Shown here: piece by piece, positions 7,930 through 17,714 of the stretch
How the letters are laid out: the number at the start of each line of letters is the position of its first letter
Numbering within the stretch: position 1 is the stretch's first letter
From: DTU015 sp964641455
GTDB lineage: Bacteria > Bacillota > Sulfobacillia > Fermentithermobacillales > Fermentithermobacillaceae
Assembly: GCA_964641455.1 (NCBI GenBank)
Contig: CAZXLH010000002.1
Span: forward strand, 53,136 to 117,135
Reading direction: 5' to 3'
DNA length: 64,000 nucleotides
Program-made: the position numbers and the translations under genes
Notes under the pieces: generated by a model
The model's database searches: none
Told to the model about the DNA's origin: nothing
Seen by the model: only the letters and a program-made list of their open reading frames with translations

Positions 7930-8945
7930 AAGACAGTAATAAATCTCGTTTGCAAATAAAGGAAACTGTAACACGTTTGGTCGTACGAAATGAAAACTCA
8001 AACGACAGGTTAGATGTTTTTGCTGCTGCACAACTTGAATCCGGTATTTCTCGATCACAAATCCAGGCCTTCATTAAGCAGGGAAGAGTTATGTTGAACG
8101 GCATGGTTGTGACTAAACCTTCGATTAGAGTGAAAACCAATGATGTTGTCGAGGTAGCAATTCCTCATCCGGAGAAATGGGATTTAGAAGCCGAGGATAT
8201 TTCCTTAGACATAATATACGAAAACAATAATGTTCTTGTAGTAAATAAACCAAGGGGAATGGTGGTTCATCCGGCAGCAGGCCATAAACGAGGAACCTTA
8301 GTCAACGCAATATTAAGTTATTGTCCGGAAATCGCCGGAGTAGGGGACAACATGCGCCCGGGAATAGTTCACCGGTTAGACAAGGATACTACCGGCGTGC
8401 TGGTGGTTGCCAAAAACGAAACGACACTTAGGCAACTTCAAACTCAGATGAAGAACAGGAAGGCAAAACGGGAATATGTTGTTTTGTGTAAGGGCCGTAT
8501 AGGGAAAGATCAAGGAATTGTTGATGCACCTATTGGCCGGCATCCTGTAGACCGCAAACGGATGGCTGTAATCACGACGGAGCCAGGTATTTCTCCTCGA
8601 ACCAGAGCCAGAGAAGCAGTAACACAGTGGCAAGTGGTTACGAGGTTTGATTCTGCCTATACACTCATAATTGCCAGGCTGCTCACGGGTAGAACCCACC
8701 AGATTCGCGTTCATATGTCTTACATAGGCCATCCTGTAGCCGGAGATCGTGTGTATGGTAGAACAGGAAGAAAACTAAAACTTTCAGGCCAGGCGCTTCA
8801 TGCATTTAGGCTTGGATTGTTTCTAGGCGAGAATTACGATGAGTACCAGGAATTTACAGCGCCGTTACCTGCAGATTTTGCTCAGGTACTGCTTAGTCTA
8901 AAAAACAAACATAGGGAGGAGCTTCCTTCATGGTTAATGATCTAG
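7926..8945 (+). CDS. rluD: RluA/RluD-family pseudouridine synthase
   Basis: The 339-residue protein has an N-terminal S4-like RNA-binding domain (RLDVFAAAQLESGISRSQIQAFIKQGRV). The synthase domain follows, with the catalytic motif HRLDKDTTGV (Asp152), the NKPRGMVVHP segment and the later LLTGRTHQIRVHM. The family isomerises uridines in rRNA or tRNA; the RluD-type (23S helix 69) assignment is the commonest for an S4-fused member next to lspA but is not proven. The start is GTG overlapping lspA by 4 bp. Confidence 0.85.
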   Translation: MKDSNKSRLQIKETVTRLVVRNENSNDRLDVFAAAQLESGISRSQIQAFIKQGRVMLNGMVVTKPSIRVKTNDVVEVAIPHPEKWDLEAEDISLDIIYENNNVLVVNKPRGMVVHPAAGHKRGTLVNAILSYCPEIAGVGDNMRPGIVHRLDKDTTGVLVVAKNETTLRQLQTQMKNRKAKREYVVLCKGRIGKDQGIVDAPIGRHPVDRKRMAVITTEPGISPRTRAREAVTQWQVVTRFDSAYTLIIARLLTGRTHQIRVHMSYIGHPVAGDRVYGRTGRKLKLSGQALHAFRLGLFLGENYDEYQEFTAPLPADFAQVLLSLKNKHREELPSWLMI

Positions 8946-9601
8946 ATCGAAAACATATGGCAGAAAGGGTAGCAAAGATATTGATAGATATAGAGGCGGT
9001 AGGAGCCAGGCCTGATGAGCCCTTTACATTGACTTCCGGAACCAAGAGCCCGGTGTACATAGACTGCCGCAGATTGATTTCGTTTGTGCCTGAGAGGGAG
9101 GAGGCTGTACGGTTTTTGCAGCAGCTGGTTCAAGATTCGGTAGATGGCCCAATAGGCGCAATTGCAGGTGGCGAGACTGCAGGGATTCCGTACGCTGCTT
9201 TTCTTAGCTGGCAGATGGGGCTTCCCATGCTTTATGTACGAAAAAAACCCAAAGGGTTTGGGAAAAACGCCATGGTCGAAGGCGATGTTATTGATGGGTC
9301 ACGTGTGGTTCTTATTGAAGACCTGATTTTTGACGGTGGGAGCAAAGTGAATTTCATTGAAGGCCTCAGGAAGGCTGGGTTGGCAGTAAACCACGTGTTT
9401 ACCATTGCTTCTTATGCACTTTATGACGAGTACGAGAAAACCCTTGGTTCAATTGATGCAAAGGTGTCATGGCTTACTGACTGGCCTACAATTGTTGATG
9501 TGGCAGAAGACACAGGGTATTTTAGCAAAGACGAAGCCGCCAAAGTAAGAGATTTCCTGGCAGATCCACACAGATGGTCCAGGGCACGGGGTGGAAAATA
9601 A
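8930..9601 (+). CDS. pyrE: Orotate phosphoribosyltransferase
   Basis: The PRPP-binding motif reads VVLIEDLIFDGGSK, and the N-terminal FTLTSGTKSPVYIDCRR and AGGETAGIPYAA segments are typical of PyrE. The enzyme joins orotate to PRPP to give OMP in pyrimidine synthesis. The ATG follows GGGAGGAG and lies inside the end of the pseudouridine synthase gene (16-bp overlap). No other pyr gene is nearby, so it is separated from any main pyr operon. At 223 residues it is slightly longer than a minimal OPRT. The usual TTGG of the PRPP loop is FDGG here. Confidence 0.88.
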   Translation: MVNDLDRKHMAERVAKILIDIEAVGARPDEPFTLTSGTKSPVYIDCRRLISFVPEREEAVRFLQQLVQDSVDGPIGAIAGGETAGIPYAAFLSWQMGLPMLYVRKKPKGFGKNAMVEGDVIDGSRVVLIEDLIFDGGSKVNFIEGLRKAGLAVNHVFTIASYALYDEYEKTLGSIDAKVSWLTDWPTIVDVAEDTGYFSKDEAAKVRDFLADPHRWSRARGGK

Positions 9602-9775
9602 TAAGGTCTTGGGTAAGCAGCCAATGAATTCTGTCCAGTGAATTCTCTAGTGAACTTAACTGAGGATTAGTTTTGATTATTGCAATAAACCCGAAACGCG
9701 AAATCCCAATGAATTGGCTATGAGAACTGGATATAAGAAAGATGGAAGGCTTTGTAAAACAGCAGTCCCGCTGAA

Positions 9776-9930
9776 AGTTGTATGAATTTCAAGCAGCTGT
9801 ATAGAAAAACTACAGCTTTTGGGAAAGTTGCTCAATTTCCATACAGGTTTCTAAAAAGCTGTATAGATTCTGTACAGGTTCCGCCAGGAGTTGTATGAAT
9901 TTCAAGCAGCTGTATGGATTTTATACAGGC
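9776..9930. repeat. Cluster of short repeats with CTGTA...TACAG inverted arms
   Basis: An exact 27-bp direct repeat occurs at 9776-9802 and 9889-9915, beginning AGTTGTATGAATTTC and ending AGCTGTAT. Each copy leads into a small inverted repeat: AGCTGTA/TACAGCT (9795-9801 and 9811-9817), CTGTA/TACAG (9859-9863 and 9873-9877) and CTGTAT/ATACAG (9910-9915 and 9923-9928). The middle unit lacks the 27-bp lead. Spacing between palindrome starts is about 65 and 50 bp. The cluster lies between pyrE and a lipoprotein gene; the rest of 9602-10024 holds no gene. The first hairpin is followed by TTTT and could act as a weak terminator for pyrE. Function is unknown. Confidence 0.7.
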
Positions 9931-9963
9931 CCCTCCGTTATTGGATGTTTGGGAACTTGGTTC

Positions 9964-9984
9964 GAGCAAAGGAACCTTTTGCTC
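9964..9984 (+). promoter_or_regulatory. Small hairpin in the leader of the lipoprotein gene
   Basis: GAGCAAA (9964-9970) and TTTGCTC (9978-9984) can pair around a 7-nt loop, about 40 bp upstream of the lipoprotein start. No T-run follows, so it is not an obvious terminator. It could be an mRNA leader structure. Confidence 0.35.
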
Positions 9985-10024
9985 CTGTTTGGAGTCTAAA
10001 AGGCTAGTTCGGAGGTGGTTACTA

Positions 10025-10477
10025 GTGAAAAAACGGTCAATGCTGTACCTATCGATATGCGTTATGGCCTTGGCGCTTATAGTATCAGGTTGTACACCGG
10101 CCCAAGAGAAAGAACCTATAGCCATGGAGCCGTCAATTGAAGAGGAGCTCCAGCAAGTCCATCCAGATGAAGATGTGAACTATACATTCAACACGCGATT
10201 TTCTCTGAATAATGCATTGGATAGGGTAGGCCAGCTCAAGAAAATGTCTATGCCCCAAGGCGAGCAATCAATGGCTTTTACCAATTCCGTAGGTGCTATT
10301 GAAGGTACTTTGATGAAACAGGATTATGAAATAAAGAAACTTGATTTTGAACTTGCCAAGGTACTTTTCAGAGACGGTGAAATAACTCAAGAACAGTTAG
10401 ACCAAAAAGAAGCTGCTTATAATGAAACTCTAAACGCTTTCAAGGCCTTCTGGGACTCGTTCGGGATTTCAGATTGA
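10025..10477 (+). CDS. Small lipoprotein of unknown function
   Basis: The start is GTG 10025, seven bases after GGAGGTGG. The product is 150 residues with a classical lipoprotein signal: KKR, a hydrophobic stretch (MLYLSICVMALALI) and the lipobox VSGC. The mature part is acidic and helical, with a possible coiled coil in YEIKKLDFELAKVLFRDGEI followed by TQEQLDQKEAAYNETLNAF. I recognise no domain. It stands alone between a repeat cluster and a 1.3-kb stretch without genes, so it is probably a single-gene transcript. Confidence 0.75.
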   Translation: MKKRSMLYLSICVMALALIVSGCTPAQEKEPIAMEPSIEEELQQVHPDEDVNYTFNTRFSLNNALDRVGQLKKMSMPQGEQSMAFTNSVGAIEGTLMKQDYEIKKLDFELAKVLFRDGEITQEQLDQKEAAYNETLNAFKAFWDSFGISD

Positions 10478-11788
<1,311 letters not shown>

Positions 11789-13405
11789 TTGAGAAAAAGA
11801 CTGGTAATGGTCCTTACGGCATTGTTTCTTACCATGAGTCTTTTGGCCGGCTGTGGTCCTAAAGCTCCCGAAGAACCGGAAGGGCCTACAGTAGTTAAGG
11901 GAGGATTTTTCGAGGATTACATGACAGGCGATCCAAAGGGCCTCGACGTACAGGAAAGCACTATGTTGGTCAACTATGAACTGGCACGGCTCATGTTTAG
12001 CACGTTGGTTAGGTACAAAGGCGCCACAACTGAACTTGAGCCTGAACTTTTGGCTGAAATGCCTGAAGTGTCTCCAGATGGTTTAACCTATACCTTTGAA
12101 CTTAAGCAAGGCGTAATCTTTCATGATGGTGAAACTGAGCTTAAGTCAGATGATGTAAAATTCACTATTGAACGTATGCTTTCCCCAGAAGGAAAAGGGC
12201 TTTCTGCATGGCTATTCGATCCTATAAAAGGTGCCCAGGATATAATAGACGGCAAAAGTACTTCTCTTGAAGGATTTAAGAAAATAGATGATTACAAATT
12301 CGAAATCACACTAGAGGAGCCTTATGCCCCGTTCTTGCAGAATCTTGCGGTGCCGTCGGCTTCTGTTTACTCTGAAAGCATCGTGACCGCTGCAGGCGAA
12401 GATTTTGGGATTAACCCAATGGGCACAGGCCCCTTTAAATTAAAGAAGTATACTCCTCAGGACGAAATTGTATTGGAGAAGCATACAGAATATTTTGAAG
12501 AAGGCCTCCCCTATCTTGATGGCGTAAGGTACAGGATTTTGGCTTCGACTACCGCGATTATGGAGTTTGAGAACGAGACCCTTGACATAGTTGCAGTCGG
12601 TGTTGAAGATCACAACCGGTTTGTAGAATCCGACCTTTACACATTGCTTGAAGCTAACCCCCTCAACACATATTACTTTCTTATAAACCAGTCTAATGAA
12701 GATTGGGCTGACTTAAGGGTTCGTAAAGCTTTGGCGCTTAGCTTTAATAAGGAGGAGTTTGTTGAGTCGTTTTATCCCGGCGGCCGGGCTGAGGTGGCTA
12801 CATCCTTTGTTACCCCTGGAATACCCGGGGCGTTTGAAAAAGGTGAAGGGCCTGCATATGATTACGATTTGGAAGCGGCCAAGGCTCTTATCGAAGAAGT
12901 GGTAACAGAAACCGGCAAACCTGTCGTTGTTGAGGCCTGGCAGCGGGGCGGCGGAGATACTATTAGCGATGCTAACCTTGCATTCCAGGCCATGGCTAAG
13001 GAAGCCGGTATTGATCTTAAGATAATTCCGGTTGAAGCAGGTGTTTTCAATTCGTCAAGACGGCAGGGTGATATTCCGGCAAACTATGGCAACTGGTGGG
13101 CAGACATACCTGACGCAGACAACTACATCGGCACTTTCTTTGCACGTGGCAACCAAATGTCATCAGGATATAACAATCCGGAAATTCAAGACAAAATCGA
13201 ACAAGCCAAAATAGAAGTTGACCCTGATAAGCGTGCTGAGCTTTATCAGGAAATTGAGACTGTGCTGATTGGAGATGAAGTAGCTGTAATTCCCCTGTTC
13301 CATACCAAACAGTTTCGGTTTGTACATCCAAATGTTAAGGGTGTTATTATGCACCCCACGGGAATTGTGATGATTAGCACAGCTTACAAGGAAGTACCGG
13401 AATAA
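11789..13405 (+). CDS. Peptide ABC transporter substrate-binding lipoprotein (DppA/OppA type)
   Basis: The start TTG 11789 lies nine bases after AGGAGGTG. The 538-residue product begins with a lipoprotein signal ending LLAGC. The mature protein has SBP family 5 features: DPKGLDVQES near the N-terminus, TYTFELKQGVIFHDGE, a central MGTGPFKLKKY and PLFHTKQFRFVHPNVKG near the end. It captures oligopeptides outside the membrane for the permeases encoded downstream. It heads a six-gene operon. A 10-bp hairpin after it probably sets its higher expression relative to the permeases (inference). Confidence 0.92.
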   Translation: MRKRLVMVLTALFLTMSLLAGCGPKAPEEPEGPTVVKGGFFEDYMTGDPKGLDVQESTMLVNYELARLMFSTLVRYKGATTELEPELLAEMPEVSPDGLTYTFELKQGVIFHDGETELKSDDVKFTIERMLSPEGKGLSAWLFDPIKGAQDIIDGKSTSLEGFKKIDDYKFEITLEEPYAPFLQNLAVPSASVYSESIVTAAGEDFGINPMGTGPFKLKKYTPQDEIVLEKHTEYFEEGLPYLDGVRYRILASTTAIMEFENETLDIVAVGVEDHNRFVESDLYTLLEANPLNTYYFLINQSNEDWADLRVRKALALSFNKEEFVESFYPGGRAEVATSFVTPGIPGAFEKGEGPAYDYDLEAAKALIEEVVTETGKPVVVEAWQRGGGDTISDANLAFQAMAKEAGIDLKIIPVEAGVFNSSRRQGDIPANYGNWWADIPDADNYIGTFFARGNQMSSGYNNPEIQDKIEQAKIEVDPDKRAELYQEIETVLIGDEVAVIPLFHTKQFRFVHPNVKGVIMHPTGIVMISTAYKEVPE

Positions 13406-13426
13406 TTAAGTATAGACAGTCAAAGC

Positions 13427-13452
13427 GAAGGTGCGCCGCAAAGCGCACCTTC
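13427..13452 (+). promoter_or_regulatory. Intra-operon hairpin between binding-protein and permease genes
   Basis: A perfect 10-bp stem, GAAGGTGCGC (13427-13436) with GCGCACCTTC (13443-13452), closes a 6-nt loop. No T-run follows. Such hairpins after the binding-protein gene commonly stabilise the upstream message or partly attenuate transcription. Confidence 0.7.
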
Positions 13453-13474
13453 CCGCTACACGGGGTGATATTAT

Positions 13475-14392
13475 ATGGTCAACTACATTGTTCGCCGACT
13501 CCTTATTGCCATTCCAGTCTTAATCGGGATAACACTTATTACATTTATTTTGCTCAACGTTGTTCCTGGCGATCCCGTGGAAATCATGCTGAAACGGTCA
13601 GATGACGCTACCATTGAAAAAGTCCGCGAGCAGCTCGGATTAAACGATCCGTTAGCCGTTCAATACGGAAGGTTTGTGCGCAATGCTTGTAAGGGCGATC
13701 TTGGCAAATCGTTTATTACCGGATTACCGGTATCCGGTATGATCAAAACTGCGTTTCCAAACACCATAAGGCTTGCGCTCACTGCGTTTGTGGTTGCAAG
13801 TATCATAGGGCTCATAGTTGGGATTGTATCGGCGGTCAAACAATATTCATTCCTGGATCACTTTCTTATGATTGGCGCGCTCTTAGGCATTAGCGCCCCT
13901 GCTTTTTGGGTAGCTACCATTGCCCAACTGATATTTGGGCTTAAACTAAAGCTCTTGCCTATTTCAGGGTATTCAAGCCCTAAAGATATGATTTTGCCTG
14001 CCTTGGTACTGGGAACCAGATATGCCGCTTCAATAGCAAGATATACCCGAACTACTTTGCTTGATGTCATAAGGCAAGATTACATTCGCACAGCCAGGGC
14101 AAAAGGCTTGGCAGAGAAAACAGTGGTATTTGGCCATGCCCTGAAGAATGCCTTGATACCGGTTGTAACTATTATGGGAATGCAGATAGGTGGGCTCTTA
14201 ACCGGAGCACTCATGGTCGAAACTATCTTTGCCATCCCGGGAGTCGGAAGATTGTCGGTTTGGGCACTGAATAACCGGGACTTTCCTCTGGTTCAAGGTA
14301 CGGTTCTTTTTAACGCATGTATATTTGTATTCGTAAACATTCTGGTAGATGTCATGTACGGCTATCTTGACCCGAGAATAAGACTGCGCTAG
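13475..14392 (+). CDS. Peptide ABC transporter permease (DppB type)
   Basis: The 305-residue protein has six predicted transmembrane segments. Its N-terminal signature VRRLLIAIPVLIGITLITF with NVVPGDP is characteristic of DppB/OppB. The cytoplasmic EAA loop that contacts the ATPases is visible as DYIRTARAKGL with HALKNALIPVV. The start is ATG after GGGGTGA. It lies between the binding-protein gene and the second permease gene. Confidence 0.93.
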   Translation: MVNYIVRRLLIAIPVLIGITLITFILLNVVPGDPVEIMLKRSDDATIEKVREQLGLNDPLAVQYGRFVRNACKGDLGKSFITGLPVSGMIKTAFPNTIRLALTAFVVASIIGLIVGIVSAVKQYSFLDHFLMIGALLGISAPAFWVATIAQLIFGLKLKLLPISGYSSPKDMILPALVLGTRYAASIARYTRTTLLDVIRQDYIRTARAKGLAEKTVVFGHALKNALIPVVTIMGMQIGGLLTGALMVETIFAIPGVGRLSVWALNNRDFPLVQGTVLFNACIFVFVNILVDVMYGYLDPRIRLR

Positions 14393-14403
14393 GAGGTGGG
14401 AAC

Positions 14404-15339
14404 GTGGCAAGAAGAACGGAAAACAAAAAGAAAGAAGAGGTTCTGCAGACATCAGAAGCAAAACAAGAAAGTTCCCATTCCTTGTGGAGCGATTCATGGA
14501 AGCGCCTAAAGAGGAATCGTCCGGCCATAGCAGGGCTTGTATTCATCATATTGCTGACTTTGTCAGCAATATTTGCCCCGTGGTTGGCACCTGCAGATCC
14601 TTTGAAGCAGGATCTGCCTAACCGCCTGAAACTTCCAGGAGCTCCTTCGAACATTACCCGGAATGGTACCTATATTTTAGGGTCTGATACCCTCGGCAGG
14701 GACATTCTTTCCAGGCTATTATACGGCGCAAGAATATCTTTGACTGTTGGGATAGTTACGCAGTTTCTAATAACGGTAATCGGAGTTGCACTTGGTGCTT
14801 TGGCAGGATATTACGGGGGTTGGATTGACATGCTTGTGATGCGCACAGGAGACATTCTGTTTGCATTTCCCGACCTCCTTTTCTACATCGGGATAATGTT
14901 TGCCCTTGGCCCTGGTATCTACAATATGTTTCTTGCATTGTCGATAATCGGATGGGCCGGGCGAGCCAGGCTTGTACGTGGCCAGTTTCTTTCGCTTCGT
15001 GAATCTGAGTATGTTGAGGCAGCTCGTGCACAAGGCTTATCCGATGCCAGGATCATTTTCCACCATATCCTACCTAATTCCTTGGGGCCAATAATTGTAT
15101 CCATCACCATGGGGATTCCCGGTTCCATGCTCTCAGAGGCTTCTCTCTCCTACTTGGGATTGGGTATTCTGCCTCCTACTCCCAGCTGGGGCAACATGAT
15201 TGGTGATGCCAGGCCTTATTTGCGTGCCAATCCGTGGTTCTCTGTATGGCCAGGCATTGCAATAGTTCTAACTGTCCTGTCATTTAACCTATTGGGCGAT
15301 GGGCTGCGGGATGCCCTTGATCCCAGGCTGAAAAGATGA
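14404..15339 (+). CDS. Peptide ABC transporter permease (DppC type)
   Basis: The 311-residue protein has a charged N-tail, then a transmembrane helix (AIAGLVFIILLTLSAIFAPW) and the ILGSDTLGRDILSRLLYGAR signature typical of DppC/OppC. The EAA loop reads EYVEAARAQGLSDARIIFHH. The GTG start is preceded by AGGAGGTGGG and lies 11 bp after dppB. It forms the membrane channel with the preceding permease. Confidence 0.93.
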   Translation: MARRTENKKKEEVLQTSEAKQESSHSLWSDSWKRLKRNRPAIAGLVFIILLTLSAIFAPWLAPADPLKQDLPNRLKLPGAPSNITRNGTYILGSDTLGRDILSRLLYGARISLTVGIVTQFLITVIGVALGALAGYYGGWIDMLVMRTGDILFAFPDLLFYIGIMFALGPGIYNMFLALSIIGWAGRARLVRGQFLSLRESEYVEAARAQGLSDARIIFHHILPNSLGPIIVSITMGIPGSMLSEASLSYLGLGILPPTPSWGNMIGDARPYLRANPWFSVWPGIAIVLTVLSFNLLGDGLRDALDPRLKR

Positions 15340-15469
15340 TTAAGACAAATAACCGTGGATACCTTTTAAATCATAGGATACTTGTAGAATCAAGGGTTAA
15401 GTTAAAGAATCTCAAGCAAACTGCAAACGAGCAGTTCTTATTGACCGAGATTTGAAGGGAGAGCTTGAT

Positions 15470-16672
15470 TTGAACAATTGCCTCAGATATGGAAGCAAAT
15501 ATGTCAAATTGGCTACGGTTTGCAAAGGGTTACTTACTTTTGCGATCGCTTTGGGTGTTATCTGTATTCTGGGATGTCAACCTGAACCGACTCCTCCTGA
15601 TGCAGAGATACTAACAAGAGCAAACAAAATCATAGAAACAACAATACAAGAGGCAAAGATTTGCGATGAGGAAGCCATTTTTACTATTACGGCTTCGGTA
15701 GAAGACGGCAGAGTTATCTTAGCCGGAGAGACAACTGAGCTGGAAATCAAGGAAACTATTGTACTGGAGATTTTGGATATTCCCGGAGTAAAGGTAATTG
15801 ACGAAGTAACAATGTTTCCTGCTGCAGAACTGGGCGATAAGATATGGGCAGTTGTCAAAGAGCCTGTAATCAATCTAGGCGATGCTCCGGGCCAATCTGA
15901 AGGCAAGAACACAGTAACTCAGGCCAGAATGGGCGATATCGTACTTGTTCTGCTTAAGAAGGATGATTGGTACCTGGTTCAGATGGAAGATAAGTATCTT
16001 GGCTGGGCTGATCCTAATCACATTACGCTTTATGATTTAACATCCCTTAATGATTATTGGTCTGGGCAAGTTGCTCTGATTGAAACCAAAATGGCAGAGG
16101 CATTGGACGAACCTGAGGGCCAGCAATTATTTAGCCGGTGGCTGGTGCAGGGAACGGTGCTCCCTCTTGCTTCCGTTGATCCTGAGTGGTCTCAACTTAA
16201 ACTTCCCGATGGCAACATCTGCTTTGTCAGAACTTCCGGTATCAAGAGTTTTTCTAACAGGGATAGTGTGTTTGCCGAAAAAAAGAGTGCCGAGGACGTA
16301 ATTGCAACGGCGAAGCAGTATATAGGCCTTCCCTATCTGTGGGGCGGTTGCACTTCATACGGGTTTGACTGCTCAGGTTTTACTCAGTTTTGCATGAAAA
16401 TAAATGGTTATCACATTAGGCGAGACGCTGATATCCAATATGAACAAGGTGAACCGGTGAGAGCAATAGTCGACTTGAAACCAGGCGACCTGGTGTTTTT
16501 TGAAACATATAGGCCCGGCCCTTCACATGTAGGGATTTACATAGGCGATTATCGTTACATTCATGCAGGGAGCAGTGCCGGAGTTGCCATTAATAGTTTC
16601 TACCCTTCCCACTCTGACTACTCAGCGTCTTTAGCCGGCAAATTCTTAGAAGGACGTCGAATCATCAAATAA
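15470..16672 (+). CDS. SH3/NlpC-P60 lipoprotein peptidoglycan endopeptidase (YkfC-like)
   Basis: The start TTG 15470 is chosen because AGGGAG lies eight bases upstream; the frame is also open to TTG 15452. The protein has about 400 residues: a lipoprotein signal ending ILGC, a BON-like alpha/beta segment (VEDGRVILAGETTEL...IPGVKVIDEV), two SH3b-like segments and a C-terminal NlpC/P60 domain. The catalytic Cys is in YGFDCSGFTQF, the His in GPSHVGIYIGD and a third polar residue in YIHAGS. The domain order matches YkfC, a gamma-D-Glu-diaminoacid endopeptidase. Its place between permease and ATPase genes suggests it trims murein peptides at the cell surface for uptake. Confidence 0.87.
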   Translation: MNNCLRYGSKYVKLATVCKGLLTFAIALGVICILGCQPEPTPPDAEILTRANKIIETTIQEAKICDEEAIFTITASVEDGRVILAGETTELEIKETIVLEILDIPGVKVIDEVTMFPAAELGDKIWAVVKEPVINLGDAPGQSEGKNTVTQARMGDIVLVLLKKDDWYLVQMEDKYLGWADPNHITLYDLTSLNDYWSGQVALIETKMAEALDEPEGQQLFSRWLVQGTVLPLASVDPEWSQLKLPDGNICFVRTSGIKSFSNRDSVFAEKKSAEDVIATAKQYIGLPYLWGGCTSYGFDCSGFTQFCMKINGYHIRRDADIQYEQGEPVRAIVDLKPGDLVFFETYRPGPSHVGIYIGDYRYIHAGSSAGVAINSFYPSHSDYSASLAGKFLEGRRIIK

Positions 16673-16697
16673 GGCAACCGGCAGAGGTGAGGTCATT

Positions 16698-17714
16698 ATG
16701 AATAATTTGTCAGCAGGTGAACCATTGTTGCAAGTATGCGATCTTACTACCAAGTTTTTCACCGACGACGGTGTTGTAACAGCCGTGGACAGAGTATCCT
16801 TCAATATTGGGGAAGGCGAGACTTTGGGGATGGTTGGTGAATCAGGATGTGGTAAGTCAGTTACATCATTGTCTATCATGCGGCTTATTCCTTCGCCTCC
16901 TGGAAAAATAACATCTGGGGAAGTTACTTTCGAAGGTGAGGACTTGCTTGCAAAATCGGAAGCAGAGATGCGTTCAGTGCGAGGAAACAAGATCTCGATG
17001 ATATTTCAAGAGCCAATGACATCACTGAATCCTGTTTACACTATAGGAACTCAAATATCTGAAACTATACTTTTACATCAAGACGTATCCAAGGAGGATG
17101 CCAAGCACAAAACCATTCAAATGCTCAAATTGGTTGGCATTCCAGAGCCTGAGAGGCGGTATGTAGAATATCCACACCAATTGTCAGGTGGTATGAGGCA
17201 GCGTGTGATGATAGCCATGGCTCTGTCCTGTAACCCAAAACTACTAGTGGCAGACGAACCTACAACTGCCCTTGACGTTACGATTCAGGCTCAGATACTT
17301 GATTTGATTAGGCGTCTTAGGGCTGAAACAGGAATGAGTGTGCTTCTTATAACCCATGATCTTGGAGTAATCGCTGAGATGGCACACCGGGTTGTAGTCA
17401 TGTATGCCGGCCAGATATTTGAAGAAGCTTCTTGTGAAGCTCTTTTTGAAACGCCGTGTCATCCGTATACTACTGCGCTTTTGAGGTCAATTCCCCGCAT
17501 GGATGCAGACAGGGGCCGCCTGCATGTTATCGAAGGTATGGTTCCGAATCTGCTTGAATTACCTGACGGTTGTAGATTTCATCCCAGGTGTAGTGAGGCT
17601 GAAGAGATTTGCAGAGAAGCCGTTCCTGAACTACTCACTTTAGAGGGCAACCATAGGGTTCGGTGCTTTAAGAGAGGCTCCGGACCTGAGGAGGTGAGCC
17701 AATGGGCACAATAG
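16698..17714 (+). CDS. Peptide ABC transporter ATP-binding protein (DppD type)
   Basis: Walker A GESGCGKS, the ABC signature LSGGMRQR and Walker B LLVADEPTTALD are intact. The C-terminal oligopeptide-transporter extension is present (LLELPDGCRFHPRCSEAEEIC), which often holds an Fe-S cluster or metal through its cysteines. The 338-residue length is normal. The ATG follows AGAGGTGAGG. It pairs with the next ATPase, whose start overlaps its end by 13 bp. Confidence 0.94.
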   Translation: MNNLSAGEPLLQVCDLTTKFFTDDGVVTAVDRVSFNIGEGETLGMVGESGCGKSVTSLSIMRLIPSPPGKITSGEVTFEGEDLLAKSEAEMRSVRGNKISMIFQEPMTSLNPVYTIGTQISETILLHQDVSKEDAKHKTIQMLKLVGIPEPERRYVEYPHQLSGGMRQRVMIAMALSCNPKLLVADEPTTALDVTIQAQILDLIRRLRAETGMSVLLITHDLGVIAEMAHRVVVMYAGQIFEEASCEALFETPCHPYTTALLRSIPRMDADRGRLHVIEGMVPNLLELPDGCRFHPRCSEAEEICREAVPELLTLEGNHRVRCFKRGSGPEEVSQWAQ

